Assembly (NCBI GenBank): GCA_029860345.1
Contig: JAOUBJ010000003.1
Span: forward strand, 132,709 to 196,708
Source of the DNA: Candidatus Zixiibacteriota bacterium
GTDB lineage: Bacteria; Zixibacteria; MSB-5A5; GN15; FEB-12
Direction of reading: 5' to 3'
Length of the DNA: 64,000 nt
Part shown: piece by piece, positions 41,858-51,189 of the stretch
Layout of the letters: every line of letters begins with the position of its first letter
How positions within the stretch are numbered: the first letter of the stretch is position 1
Program-made: the position numbers and the translations under genes
Notes under the pieces: generated by a model
Database searches by the model: none
What the model saw: only the letters and a program-made list of their open reading frames with translations
Told to the model about the DNA's origin: nothing

Positions 41858-44287
41858 TTATTCAATGATCAAATCATACGGCATCCGCGCATAGATACCT
41901 TCTTCGGTCAACGGGGGCACGTTTTCCAAGGCCTTGTCCACGACATCAACGTTGCCTGAAAACAATCCGGCCACCATACCGAACAGTGAGCGCCCCGGCA
42001 GCGCAAACCAGGAGCGTCTCTCTGGAAACAGCGCAACGCGGTAATCGGATACCCGAAGTTGCGAAGCTGTGTAGTCCAACGCCTGCTTAAGCCCGCCCAT
42101 CTCGTCCACCAAACCATACTTCGCCGCTTCCCGGCCGGTCCAAACCCGACCCTGGGCCAACGCATCTATCGAATCAACCTCAAGGGTGCGGTTGTCGGCC
42201 ACCAACTTGAGAAAGTGATCGTAGAACGCCTGCATCTGCGAGAAATACTTTAGGCGCTCATCGTCGGTGAAGCCTCGCATGGTGCTGAGCATCCCGGCAT
42301 AGCGACCACGGGTATACATCTCGGTACCGAGATCGATCTTGTCGTACAGACCGCTGAAATCCGGCTTACCGCCGAAGATACCTATCGACCCGGTAATACT
42401 ACCCGGCCCGGCGTAGATACGTCGAGAATTCATGGCAATGTAGTAGCCACCGGAAGCGGCCACATTGGCCATGGAAACCACCAACGGTTTCTTGCGCGCT
42501 GCTTTTTCGGCAATATGATGGATCTCCTCGCCCGCCAGTGCGAAACCACCCGGTGAATTTATGCGCAGAACAACACCGGCTACCTTCGGGTGTTGCAGCG
42601 CTTGCGCGAATCCGAGATTCATCAGCGACGGTGTCACGCCCCGCCGCCGCTGGAACGGGTTGGGACTGCCTGATGAAGTAATCTCACCGTCGGCTACCAC
42701 CACAGCCATCACCGGAAGGGGAGGCCAGCCATCGTTGAGCAGGGTGTCGGACAGATATCTTTTGAAAGATACCTGCGGCATGGGCGACAAGATGCCATGA
42801 TGCAGATCATCATGATAGCTCAGGGCGTCGACCAGACCGTATTCGAGAGCCTGTTCGGAATCAAAAGGTCCCTGATCGATCAGGCTACGTACCGAGTCGG
42901 CCGAGAGCGAACGCCCGGCGGCAATAGTCGAGACCAACTGATCGAATAAATCGTCAAGCAACCGATTAACCTGGACTCGGTTCGCATCGGATGCTTCACT
43001 GCGAGTGAACTTCTCGGCGGCGCTCTTATGATCACCGACCTGCATAACGTCCGCCTTAATACCTATCTTGTCCAGGCTGCCGGCATAGAATGTCAACTCC
43101 GCCTTCATGCCCACCAGCCGCAAGCGATCGACCGGTGTCATCAATATGCGGTCGGCGGCTGATGCCACGTAGTACGCGATGTTACCGGCGCGTGACAGAT
43201 GGCAGGTGATGAGTTTGCCGCCTCTCTTGAACTCGATCAGGGCTGCCCAAAGCTCCTGCGCCTGAGCAAAACCGAGTGAGAGACCGCGCAGACTGATAAG
43301 CATCTCATCAATCGACGGATCTTCAGCTGCCCGGTAGATATTCGTGATGAGAACGGCAAACGGTGTGGGCTTGTGTCCGAAAAATGGTCGCGGCGGGTTT
43401 TCGGGCATACGGCCGGAAAGTCCGAGAGCAAGACGACGACCGCGCGGTCCGATTATCGAGCGCTGTCGCTTGCTGGTGCTGCCGGCGTAGACATCGCTGT
43501 TAAGGTGGTCACCACCGCTGGAATAATGTGTCTGTGAGCCCACGAAATACTCGAGCAAATTGGCTCTCAAACCGATCTGGAAATTCTTATCCGAGTCGAT
43601 CTGCCCCCGAAGGTAGAGGCCGTTGTTGGATGCCAGCTCGGCGTGGTAGACATAATCGGCATTGGGTAGCCGGGTGCCGGTGGAAAGGAACATGTCGACC
43701 GAAAAAGTGAAGCGGTGGCCGATCGGACGATAGCCTATCGAATAGCGCATCTCTGTTTCTGTCCGATTTCCCTCGGAGTTTTTGCTGCGGTTCAAGTTTT
43801 CAAAAACCGCCGCCCATCGAAGTTTATCACGTCCGCCCAGAATACCGACATTCCAGGTATGGCCTTTATGAAGCTCCGGCGGACCTTCTTTGAAATACCG
43901 ATACGACCCTCCCACGTGCGTGCCGTCTCCAAGCGTCGTGCCCAGCGCAAACAAATACTCTTTCAGGTCATCGCCGTCCGGCATGTAAACGTTGCGATAG
44001 GCCATGGCCAGGCGGTCTCGGGTCGTGACCAAGCCCCAACTGCGCGCTTGCGTATCATCGTGCAGACCGGCTATCAACTGAAGGGATGCCGCACTATACC
44101 GGGCCAGCCCGGCCGGGTTGACCCAGGCCGCCTCGGACCCAAAAACCGAAGCTGCCGGTTGGTAGTAGAATACGCTCGAAGGTATCTCCATTCTCTGGGC
44201 GAAAATCTCTCCTGAATCAATCAGAAAGACCAGACCGAACAGAAGCGTCAGAGTTTTCATGTTACAATGCACTATGGACTCCCTCAT
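41858..44287 (-). CDS. sppA: signal peptide peptidase SppA fused to an N-terminal outer-membrane barrel-like domain
   Basis: An 809-residue protein. Signal segment (about 10-30), then about 270 residues that look like a PorV/UPF0164-type barrel (SEAAWVNPAGLARYSAASLQ, MRYSIGYRPIGHRFTFSVDM), then a complete long-form SppA (about 300-800). The SppA catalytic pair is present: Lys about 421 in GDHKSAAEKF and Ser about 612 in VAASGGYYIA, preceded by RINSPGG. SppA normally degrades cleaved signal peptides from the inner membrane. The start ATG overlaps the upstream stop as ATGA; the ATG at 44260 gives a shorter signal peptide and is an alternative. A barrel on SppA is unusual. Confidence 0.85.
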   Translation of the reverse strand: MRESIVHCNMKTLTLLFGLVFLIDSGEIFAQRMEIPSSVFYYQPAASVFGSEAAWVNPAGLARYSAASLQLIAGLHDDTQARSWGLVTTRDRLAMAYRNVYMPDGDDLKEYLFALGTTLGDGTHVGGSYRYFKEGPPELHKGHTWNVGILGGRDKLRWAAVFENLNRSKNSEGNRTETEMRYSIGYRPIGHRFTFSVDMFLSTGTRLPNADYVYHAELASNNGLYLRGQIDSDKNFQIGLRANLLEYFVGSQTHYSSGGDHLNSDVYAGSTSKRQRSIIGPRGRRLALGLSGRMPENPPRPFFGHKPTPFAVLITNIYRAAEDPSIDEMLISLRGLSLGFAQAQELWAALIEFKRGGKLITCHLSRAGNIAYYVASAADRILMTPVDRLRLVGMKAELTFYAGSLDKIGIKADVMQVGDHKSAAEKFTRSEASDANRVQVNRLLDDLFDQLVSTIAAGRSLSADSVRSLIDQGPFDSEQALEYGLVDALSYHDDLHHGILSPMPQVSFKRYLSDTLLNDGWPPLPVMAVVVADGEITSSGSPNPFQRRRGVTPSLMNLGFAQALQHPKVAGVVLRINSPGGFALAGEEIHHIAEKAARKKPLVVSMANVAASGGYYIAMNSRRIYAGPGSITGSIGIFGGKPDFSGLYDKIDLGTEMYTRGRYAGMLSTMRGFTDDERLKYFSQMQAFYDHFLKLVADNRTLEVDSIDALAQGRVWTGREAAKYGLVDEMGGLKQALDYTASQLRVSDYRVALFPERRSWFALPGRSLFGMVAGLFSGNVDVVDKALENVPPLTEEGIYARMPYDLIIE

Positions 44288-45336
44288 TCACTGGCTGTGA
44301 CATAGATGTTCCCTTTGCCTCGGATGGATCCGCTTATCAAACCGCCACCATCCCCGACCACGAGATTAAGTCGGTTTTGTTCAACCAGCTCGGTCGTGAA
44401 AGCAAAGTGCTCAGCTTCGATCTTGCTGCCCCCATCCACGGTCAGCGTCAGCACCGCCGAGAACTCCTCAGGCAGCATGAGTTCAATATCTTCATAGCGA
44501 TTGCTAATCAAGAGTTGCCCCGTTCTCAGTTCGGCCAGCGAGATCAAGATCGGCCCGGAGGTGCACCGTACATAACTCTTGTCATCGCCCGGGTCCCAAT
44601 CCTCGACTTCGATTCGTCCATAGGCATTCTTAACATTCAGCCCGCCGGTAAGACCATGGATACGAATATCCCCGCCGTCGTTGCGAAGAACGGCCGGTTG
44701 GCTCAGATCGCTGATTCCCTCAGCGGTTAGAATCGAGTTTGTGGTGGAAACCGTAATCTGCCCGGATACGTCGGTGACCGTGATGCGTTGATTGGCTGTC
44801 TGGACCTCCAGGCGCTTGGACACATGAGCTATATCCATCCGTCCGAGAGAAGCGGTGTTTTCGAAAGAAACGAAGGGGCCATCGGCGTCAATATCGAATT
44901 CAGCAGCCTCGATATCTACCGCAAAACCTTCCGGAATTTGGAGGACCGCCTCCACAATACCGGACTCATCAGCTTTCCACGGGGGTGGATTGGGGGCTCG
45001 CATCTGAAGCTTAAGACCGCTCGGCGTTTTGCTCAGCACTACCGCAATCTGATCAAGATAGTCAACAGCATGAGACTTCCTGGAAGTGCGCGCTTTTTTG
45101 ATGTAGGTCAAAACCGCACTATCTTCGGTCGTGGCCAAAATCTGCAACTCCCCACGGAGGCTCGCCGCGGACTTGACCGAGAGCTGAGTACCCTTGCCGG
45201 GCATAACCGATCTCTGCAACTCCCTGGTGGCAAAAAGTCCGTTCGATTCTTCACGAATCTCCTGGGCGATAGACGTCGTCGACATCATCACCAGAAAAAC
45301 ACCTATTAGAGCAAGGGACTTCTTCATAGTAATCAT
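44284..45336 (-). CDS. exported DUF4097-like beta-helix protein
   Basis: A 350-residue exported protein with a signal peptide (1-24, ending TTSIAQ). The mature chain has repeated short strands of the DUF4097 type (LEVQTANQRITVTDVSGQIT; GGLNVKNAYGRIEVEDW; DGGDIRIHGLTGG), expected to form a right-handed beta-helix. These proteins are widespread but without known activity. Its start overlaps the stop of the RNA methyltransferase gene (ATGA), and its stop overlaps the start of the SppA fusion, so all three are coupled in translation. Confidence 0.75.
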   Translation of the reverse strand: MITMKKSLALIGVFLVMMSTTSIAQEIREESNGLFATRELQRSVMPGKGTQLSVKSAASLRGELQILATTEDSAVLTYIKKARTSRKSHAVDYLDQIAVVLSKTPSGLKLQMRAPNPPPWKADESGIVEAVLQIPEGFAVDIEAAEFDIDADGPFVSFENTASLGRMDIAHVSKRLEVQTANQRITVTDVSGQITVSTTNSILTAEGISDLSQPAVLRNDGGDIRIHGLTGGLNVKNAYGRIEVEDWDPGDDKSYVRCTSGPILISLAELRTGQLLISNRYEDIELMLPEEFSAVLTLTVDGGSKIEAEHFAFTTELVEQNRLNLVVGDGGGLISGSIRGKGNIYVTASE

Positions 45337-46127
45337 TTACCTTCAACTTGATCGTAGAATTGCTTCATCATTAAAGCCGCTGCCACAGCAACATTGAGAG
45401 ATTCCACGCTGCTCTCGTGCTTTAGCTGCCAACGGCAGTTCGCTGTATTTGCGATGGGCTCGGACAGACCCACCGCTTCGGAACCGACGGCCAGGATCAC
45501 CCTGTTTCGTTTGGCATTGACCGGTGGTCCGGCCGTGGACCTGCCATTTACGTCGGCCGCCACCAGCGTGAACTCGCCTTCTGCGGACAACTGGGCCGCT
45601 TGGGTCGCCGTCGTCCGGATCAGCTTCACACCGAATATCGTACCCGCCGAAGCTCGCACCACCTTGGGCGCAAACGGATCGGCGCAGGCACCGACCAGCA
45701 ACAGAGGATTGAACCCGAAAGCCAGGGCGCAACGTATAAGGGTGCCCAGGTTGCCGGGGTCCGAGATGCCATCGCACAATAAGACTTTACGATACCGCGG
45801 CTTCAGAAGTTCAGTCGGCGACCATTCCATCATGTCGAAAACGCCCAAAAGACCCTGTGAGGTGACACTGTCGCAGGTCGCTTTCATTTCTCGCGCCGAG
45901 GTGCTGGCAAGAGGTATACGTTTGGCACGAAACCGTCCGACCAACGCTGAAGCTCTGTCGGTCAACAACGGCTTGGCAGTAAGCAAGAGCCGGGGACCTA
46001 CTCGGTGCCGCATGGCCTCTTCCAAAAGCCGCACACCTTCAGCTACGAATCGACCATGGACACGGCGCCCTTTCACAGTGCGCAACGACTTGATTTCTTT
46101 TAGTTCCTTTTTGGTGATCGACACCAT
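45333..46127 (-). CDS. TrmH/SpoU-family RNA 2'-O-ribose methyltransferase
   Basis: A 264-residue SPOUT methyltransferase that methylates ribose 2'-OH in rRNA or tRNA using S-adenosylmethionine. The N-terminal substrate-binding domain (about 1-95) carries KGRRVHGRFVAEGVRLLEEA. The knotted catalytic domain has motif 1 DGISDPGNLGTLIRCALAFG, motif 2 ILAVGSEAVGLSEP and motif 3 SVESLNVAVAAAL. The target nucleotide is not known. AGAGGT precedes the ATG. It is first in the operon with the DUF4097 and SppA-fusion genes. Its start codon lies only 16 bases from that of the divergent patatin gene. Confidence 0.9.
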   Translation of the reverse strand: MVSITKKELKEIKSLRTVKGRRVHGRFVAEGVRLLEEAMRHRVGPRLLLTAKPLLTDRASALVGRFRAKRIPLASTSAREMKATCDSVTSQGLLGVFDMMEWSPTELLKPRYRKVLLCDGISDPGNLGTLIRCALAFGFNPLLLVGACADPFAPKVVRASAGTIFGVKLIRTTATQAAQLSAEGEFTLVAADVNGRSTAGPPVNAKRNRVILAVGSEAVGLSEPIANTANCRWQLKHESSVESLNVAVAAALMMKQFYDQVEGK

Positions 46128-46143
46128 TTTTTACCTCTGAGGC

Positions 46144-48804
46144 ATGAAACGACTAAGACCCAATGAATCGTTCAAAGCGTCGGCTTGGCAAGTGAAAACT
46201 GTACTGACATTGTTGCTGCCGGTTATGATTGCCGTCCACTCCCCCGCCCTAGCCGGCGCTGATATAGTCATCGGCGGGCTGGACGGCCTCAGTATGTCCG
46301 GCAACGGTGAGCACCACCGGGTCCTGTTGGCTCTGTCCGGGGGTGGCGCCCGTGGCATTGCCTCGATAGGCGTTCTCAAAGCATTCCATGAAAAGGGAAT
46401 CGAGGTCGAAGCGATCACCGGCACCTCGATCGGCGGGATCATCGGCGGCCTTTATGCCTGCGGCTATACTCCCGACGAGTTGACCAGCCTGGTCAACAAT
46501 CTTGACCTGACCGGTCTCTTCTCCAACAAGCCGGCCAGGCGAACCATGTTTCTGACTCAACGCCAGGAGCGGGGTCGACATCTGTTTTCGATCCGCTTCG
46601 ATGGTTTCATGCCGGTGGTGCCTCGCGCCCTGACGGCCGGGCAGAAACTCACCTCTATTCTCACAACCTGGACAACACGGGCCAATTATCATGCCGGCGG
46701 CAACTTTGACAACCTGGCTATCCCTTTCAAAACTATCAGCACCGACATTGTCTCAGGACAGGAGGTGGTGCTGGACAAAGGTTCCCTGACCGATGCCATG
46801 CGCGCCACCATGGGCTTCCCGCTGGCTTTCACGCCGCTTGACAAAGGCGAACGCCTGCTCATGGACGGCGGTATGGTCACGCCCATTCCGGTCCAACTGG
46901 TAAAAAGCATGAGCGACTCGATCGGCTTCACCGTTGCCGTAAACACTGTCAGCCCGCTAATGCCGAAAGAGGAACTGTCGACACCGGTTGACATCGCCAA
47001 CCAGGTAACCTCCATAATGACCGCCGACAAACTCAAAGAGCAGTTAGACAAGGCCGACTATGCCATCAAACCGCCCTTGAACGGCATCAGCATGTCCGAA
47101 TTCAAAGCAAAAGAAAGTTTGATCGAGATCGGCTATCAAGCCGGGCTAACGGCCGCCGACAGCATCATCGACCTGTTGCACCAACGATCAGACAGTTCCG
47201 AATTCACCATTGCCGCCATGAAATTCCCCGGTTGTGCCGCCACTTATGCCGATGCTATCGAAAAACGACTGCTCAATCGCCACTTAAGCAAGGCCAGGCT
47301 GGTAGCCGACCTTAAAGCTCTGTGCATCGACCTGAAACTGTTTCGGCTGGAAGCGGACCTTGATCTGGTCGATGACACCAGCGTTCATGACCGGCGGCTA
47401 AGTCTGGCTATCAGCATACTGCCTCAGAATCGCTGGCCGGACGTCGAGATAGAATTCGCCGGGAATCAGATGTTCCCGGACAGCCTTCTCACCCATCTGA
47501 TAAAGAGCGACAATGACGTGATTTCGCCGTCTTCGCTCCGTCACGGTCTTGACAAGATTCTCGACCACTACAAACGGCGGGGCTACGACCTGGTGGATAT
47601 CGAAGGAACCACTCTCTCCGACTGCGGACGGCATCTGACGGTGGTCCTTGATGAAGCAATAGTGACCGGTATCGACATCGCCGGGAACCATCGTACAAGG
47701 TCCTGGCTGATCAGGTCCAACTTTTCTCTCAAAGAAGGTCGTCCTTTTTCTACCGGGCGAGCCTCTCGGGGCCTGGCCAATGTTTTTGCCTCGGATCTTT
47801 TCAATCGTGTCACGCTCGATCTGGTTCCAAGTGATACCGGCGCCCGGATCAACATCGGCGTCGAAGAAAGGCACGGGCACCAACTCAGGCTGGGTTGGCA
47901 CTGGCATGATGAGTACCAATCGGAGGAGTTCGCCGAGTTTCTGGACAACAACGTCATGGGTGCGGGCTTGCAGTACTTGCTGCACGCTCGCTACGCGCCG
48001 GATCGGCAGGTTTATGCCGCCTCGCTTAAAGCAGATCGCATACTCTCGACCTATCTGCTGGCCAAACTGAACCTACACCACAATCGACTCAATCGAAACG
48101 TCTACGACGCCCACGGTAACGTAACCGACGAAATAGACGAAAACCGAACCGGCCTGGAAGTTAAGTTCGGCCAACAAATTTCACGGCTGGGTACTCTTTC
48201 GGCCGGTCTGATTGTCCAGGAAGTCGAATACGAATTCGACACCGCGCAGGTTCGAGAGAAATTCGGGCTGCGCGCGCTTAAGTTCGAGTCGCTGGTCGAG
48301 ACATTCGACCGCCTGCCCTTTCCGGAATCAGGGAAGAAGCATCTTTTTGAGATTCAACTCTCCGGAAAATTCATTGGCGGCGAAGTTGAGTATACCAAGT
48401 TCTATTCATCGATTGAAGCATACTGGTCGCTCGGTGGACCCTTGAACTATCATCCAAAACTGGCCGTCGGTCTGTCGCGCTCGGGCTTGCCCGAGTCGGA
48501 GAAGTTCTATCTCGGCGGCATGAAGTCCTTCGCCGGATTCCGAACCGATCAACTGTCGGGCGACAAAATTATGACAATGTCTCACGAACTCAGATGCAAA
48601 CTACCGCTGAGGCTGTATCTGTCGGCGCGCTACGACATCGGCGAGGTCTACGCAAGCGCCGACGACATCAGGCTGTCCGGATTGCGGCACGGTTTCGGCG
48701 TGACCGCCGCCCTGGATTCACCGATTGGTCCGCTGGAATTCGGGTACGGCGTTGCCGATGAAGGTTTCGAGCGTTACTATGTCAATATCGGCCTCGCCTT
48801 TTAG
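46144..48804 (+). CDS. patatin-like phospholipase fused to a BamA/Omp85 barrel (PlpD-like)
   Basis: An 886-residue type Vd autotransporter-like protein. Signal peptide; patatin domain (about 58-340) with oxyanion loop GGGARG (66-71), nucleophile Ser95 in GTSIG and catalytic Asp241 in DGGMV; POTRA-like domain (about 420-560); C-terminal Omp85 barrel (about 570-886) with the lid motif region FYLGGMKSFAGFR and final strand YYVNIGLAF. Expected to hydrolyse phospholipids at or outside the outer membrane. Start is uncertain: the ATG at 46144 has GAGG only one base away and gives a long n-region, while GTG at 46192 gives a neat signal peptide (KTVLTLLLPVMIAVHSPALA). Confidence 0.88.
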   Translation: MKRLRPNESFKASAWQVKTVLTLLLPVMIAVHSPALAGADIVIGGLDGLSMSGNGEHHRVLLALSGGGARGIASIGVLKAFHEKGIEVEAITGTSIGGIIGGLYACGYTPDELTSLVNNLDLTGLFSNKPARRTMFLTQRQERGRHLFSIRFDGFMPVVPRALTAGQKLTSILTTWTTRANYHAGGNFDNLAIPFKTISTDIVSGQEVVLDKGSLTDAMRATMGFPLAFTPLDKGERLLMDGGMVTPIPVQLVKSMSDSIGFTVAVNTVSPLMPKEELSTPVDIANQVTSIMTADKLKEQLDKADYAIKPPLNGISMSEFKAKESLIEIGYQAGLTAADSIIDLLHQRSDSSEFTIAAMKFPGCAATYADAIEKRLLNRHLSKARLVADLKALCIDLKLFRLEADLDLVDDTSVHDRRLSLAISILPQNRWPDVEIEFAGNQMFPDSLLTHLIKSDNDVISPSSLRHGLDKILDHYKRRGYDLVDIEGTTLSDCGRHLTVVLDEAIVTGIDIAGNHRTRSWLIRSNFSLKEGRPFSTGRASRGLANVFASDLFNRVTLDLVPSDTGARINIGVEERHGHQLRLGWHWHDEYQSEEFAEFLDNNVMGAGLQYLLHARYAPDRQVYAASLKADRILSTYLLAKLNLHHNRLNRNVYDAHGNVTDEIDENRTGLEVKFGQQISRLGTLSAGLIVQEVEYEFDTAQVREKFGLRALKFESLVETFDRLPFPESGKKHLFEIQLSGKFIGGEVEYTKFYSSIEAYWSLGGPLNYHPKLAVGLSRSGLPESEKFYLGGMKSFAGFRTDQLSGDKIMTMSHELRCKLPLRLYLSARYDIGEVYASADDIRLSGLRHGFGVTAALDSPIGPLEFGYGVADEGFERYYVNIGLAF

Positions 48805-48907
48805 GATGCATCCTGGGCCGATCGAGTGTATAATGTGTAGGTGAACCTGGGTCCACAAAACTCCGACGCCATACCCGGGCTCGGATAAATCTCGCGAAGG
48901 ATTGGGC

Positions 48908-49915
48908 ATGGCTCACAATGTTTATACTGCGCGCGCCGCTTTGATCGGTTCTGTCATGGCGCTGTTATTGACGGTGCTGAATTGCACCGAGGATAAGTTT
49001 ATTGATCCCGTTTGTGAGGGATGTTTCCGATTTCATGTGACCCATCCCAACAGCGGTACCCAGGAAATCCTGCGCGACGTTTTCTTTGCCGATAGCGCCA
49101 ACGGCTGGACGGTCGGCAACGACGGTATCGTCTTGCACTCCGACGACGGCGGCGTCACCTGGTCGGCCCAGCATCAAGGCGCCGGTGGGCGCCTGTGGGG
49201 CGTGCATTTCCCGACCTCCGATTTCGGGTACGTTGTCGGCGAGGATGATACTCTCTTGCGCACCGGCGATGGCGGTGACAGTTGGACAGCACGATCCACC
49301 GCCGGCTTCGACCTAACCGCAGTGTACATGGACGATCAAGGACGCGCCTTTGCCGTGGGTGATCACGTTGTTCTCAAAGCCAATAACTCTATACCATCCT
49401 GGCAGGTCTACCAGGATATCGATAACGTGCTGCCGTTTCTGTACGGCGTCACCTTTGTCGATCCCAACAAGGGCTGGGCGGTCGGGTCCGGTGACAATAG
49501 AATCATCAACACCACCGACGCCGGAGCGCACTGGTTTCCGCAAAGCAACCCTGCCACTCAACCGCTATTGGATGTGAGCTTTGTCGATGGGTCCCACGGT
49601 TGGGCGGTCGGGGTCGGCGGCACGGTGGTTTACACGGCAGACGGTGGAGCTACCTGGACCAAACAGACAATTGGCACCAGTCGCGTTCTGCACGGGGTCG
49701 ATTTTTGGAATGTTGAGAATGGCGCGGTGGTGGGCGATTCAGGGGTTGTCTTCACAACCACCGATGGCGGGGAAACCTGGGAGCAACGACTCAGTGGCAA
49801 CGACAACGATTTGCTGAGCGTTTCTTATGCCGACGCCCACACACTCGTAGTCTGCGGCGTCAACGGCACGCTTCTGCGCTTTACTTATAGTTGGGAAGAG
49901 TGTTGCGAGGAGTGA
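48908..49915 (+). CDS. Ycf48-like seven-repeat propeller, probable lipoprotein
   Basis: 335 residues from the ATG at 48908 with GAAGGATT ahead. The N-terminal hydrophobic segment (about 10-25) is followed by LNC, a poor lipobox, then a Cys-rich stretch (CEGCF). The remainder is seven repeats with centres NGWTVGN, FGYVVGE, RAFAVGD, KGWAVGS, HGWAVGV, NGAVVGD and HTLVVCG and blade ends such as TDGGETW: one seven-bladed propeller. Ycf48 proteins assist assembly of photosystem II in cyanobacteria, but in heterotrophs such repeats serve varied binding roles. Ligand unknown. It ends in EECCEE. Confidence 0.8.
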   Translation: MAHNVYTARAALIGSVMALLLTVLNCTEDKFIDPVCEGCFRFHVTHPNSGTQEILRDVFFADSANGWTVGNDGIVLHSDDGGVTWSAQHQGAGGRLWGVHFPTSDFGYVVGEDDTLLRTGDGGDSWTARSTAGFDLTAVYMDDQGRAFAVGDHVVLKANNSIPSWQVYQDIDNVLPFLYGVTFVDPNKGWAVGSGDNRIINTTDAGAHWFPQSNPATQPLLDVSFVDGSHGWAVGVGGTVVYTADGGATWTKQTIGTSRVLHGVDFWNVENGAVVGDSGVVFTTTDGGETWEQRLSGNDNDLLSVSYADAHTLVVCGVNGTLLRFTYSWEECCEE

Positions 49916-49929
49916 TGATAATCACGGTG

Positions 49930-49999
49930 TGATGAATCACCTCTTGGCGCTTCGCGGCGATAAGTCGCTTTCTCGCGCTTCGCGCTTGTCGCAACCTCG
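49930..49999. repeat. short palindromic repeat remnant
   Basis: A GC-rich stretch of overlapping palindromes (GCGCTTCGCGGCG, GCGATAAGTCGC, CGCGCTTCGCGC) between convergent genes. It resembles the inner part of the larger repeat elements in the window. Confidence 0.4.
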
Positions 50000-50003
50000 C
50001 AGA

Positions 50004-50987
50004 TCACCACCGATACTCAGCCGAAAGCCTAAACGTAGCATCAAGGTCGGAGTGGTGCAGATAAGCAAAGTCGACCGCGATGTTCTTGACGCTAAAGCCA
50101 CCACCAGCGGTCAAGCGCCCGATGTCATACCCGGCCCGACCGAAAACCATCTCACGCCAACCCAGTTCAAGCCCGTAGTGCGCATCCAGCGACAACGACC
50201 CGGTCCAATACTGCGCGGTCTCCTGAAGCGATTCGAATTTGATATCGCCGGATGCTACCAATCGTCCGGTGAAGTCGCGGTGCGAATGTTTGAGCATCAG
50301 ACCCGGCTTGACCGTTGGGTAGATAGACTCGACATTGGCCCCTGAGTCGAAAGTCTTGCCGCTGTACCGTATGAACCCCGACGTGATATCGGTCACCATC
50401 AGACCCAACCGCAACGACGGTCGCCACTGGTAGAGCATGCCGGCGTCCATGGTCAGGCCATAGCCCGACTCGGTTCCGATATCGCGGTAGATGATTTTCG
50501 CGCTGAGGCCGTAGCCGATTCTGTCGCTCAGTTTACCGGCCATCGCGGCGGTCAACAGAAAGTCACCATGCGACTCTTCACGCAACACGAACGGACGGTC
50601 GAATTCGTTAAGTTGCGTGATCTTGATCCCGCCGCCACCGAGATAGTACAGATAGAAACTATATGCCTGCACGGTAGAATTAGCCCGCGGGCGGCTGTCG
50701 GTGTAGGCGATGAAGTCGTGGTTCAACAACGACCCGAAGGTCTCAGCATGCATCCCGACCAGTCGGCGACGGTCGAGATAGTTCATCCCGGCCGGGTTCC
50801 AGTAGGCGGCGCTGCCATCGAACGGCCCGGCCACCACGGCGCCACCCAGGGCCAAACCACGAGCGCCAACACCCAACGAGAAGGGATCACCGGCATACTT
50901 GGCTGCCTGCAGCGGCGCAGCACCGACAAAGCACACCAGAAGCATACAAATAAGAGCGGGGAATAGTCTAACAGCGTCGTGTGGCAC
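50004..50987 (-). CDS. PorV/UPF0164-like outer-membrane barrel
   Basis: I take the GTG at 50987 (VPHDAVRLFPALICMLL), about 328 residues, because the frame further up to 51197 encodes a dispersed repeat. Signal peptide to about residue 29 (APLQAA), then the family hallmark DPFSLGVGARGLALGGAVVA and AAYWNPAGMNYLDRRRLVGM, and barrel strands to the end (DFAYLHHSDLDATFRLSAEY). This family includes PorV/PorQ of type IX secretion and FadL-like barrels; no other T9SS gene is seen here. AGAAG eight bases ahead supports the start only weakly. Confidence 0.75.
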   Translation of the reverse strand: MPHDAVRLFPALICMLLVCFVGAAPLQAAKYAGDPFSLGVGARGLALGGAVVAGPFDGSAAYWNPAGMNYLDRRRLVGMHAETFGSLLNHDFIAYTDSRPRANSTVQAYSFYLYYLGGGGIKITQLNEFDRPFVLREESHGDFLLTAAMAGKLSDRIGYGLSAKIIYRDIGTESGYGLTMDAGMLYQWRPSLRLGLMVTDITSGFIRYSGKTFDSGANVESIYPTVKPGLMLKHSHRDFTGRLVASGDIKFESLQETAQYWTGSLSLDAHYGLELGWREMVFGRAGYDIGRLTAGGGFSVKNIAVDFAYLHHSDLDATFRLSAEYRW

Positions 50988-51067
50988 CTTCAAAGCTTCT
51001 TTGGGGGTGACTCTTCGGTCGCGGATCCCCGTCCCCAACAAGGTTTGAGACGACCACCTGTCGCGTG

Positions 51068-51189
51068 TCATGGCGAGCGATCCGCTACAGGCGGAGAAGC
51101 GCGGCAATCTCATGCCTCGACTCCGCTCGGCATGACAAGTGTGCAACGTATTGAGATCGTCGCGGCATACCAGGCGTGCCTCGCAATGA
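51068..51189. repeat. dispersed palindromic element
   Basis: Outer imperfect arms TCATGGCGAG (from 51068) and CTCGCAATGA (to 51189) enclose CATGCC (51111-51116) / GGCATG (51129-51134) and an imperfect GCGGCAATCTCA / TGAGATCGTCGC pair. The wording (GCGAGCG.. GCGGCAATCTC.. CTCCGCTCGGCATGAC) is a repeat type I recognise as common between genes in many uncultured bacterial genomes. It stays open in the frame of the PorV-like gene, which can mislead start prediction. Confidence 0.7.

Noticed and set aside
45394-46140. A 248-codon plus-strand open frame
   Set aside because: Antisense to the SPOUT methyltransferase gene, whose three motifs are intact.
50004-50987. Type IX secretion system component PorV
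   Set aside because: The barrel family fits, but no PorK/L/M/N/U gene or C-terminal sorting domain was seen, so only a family-level call is made.
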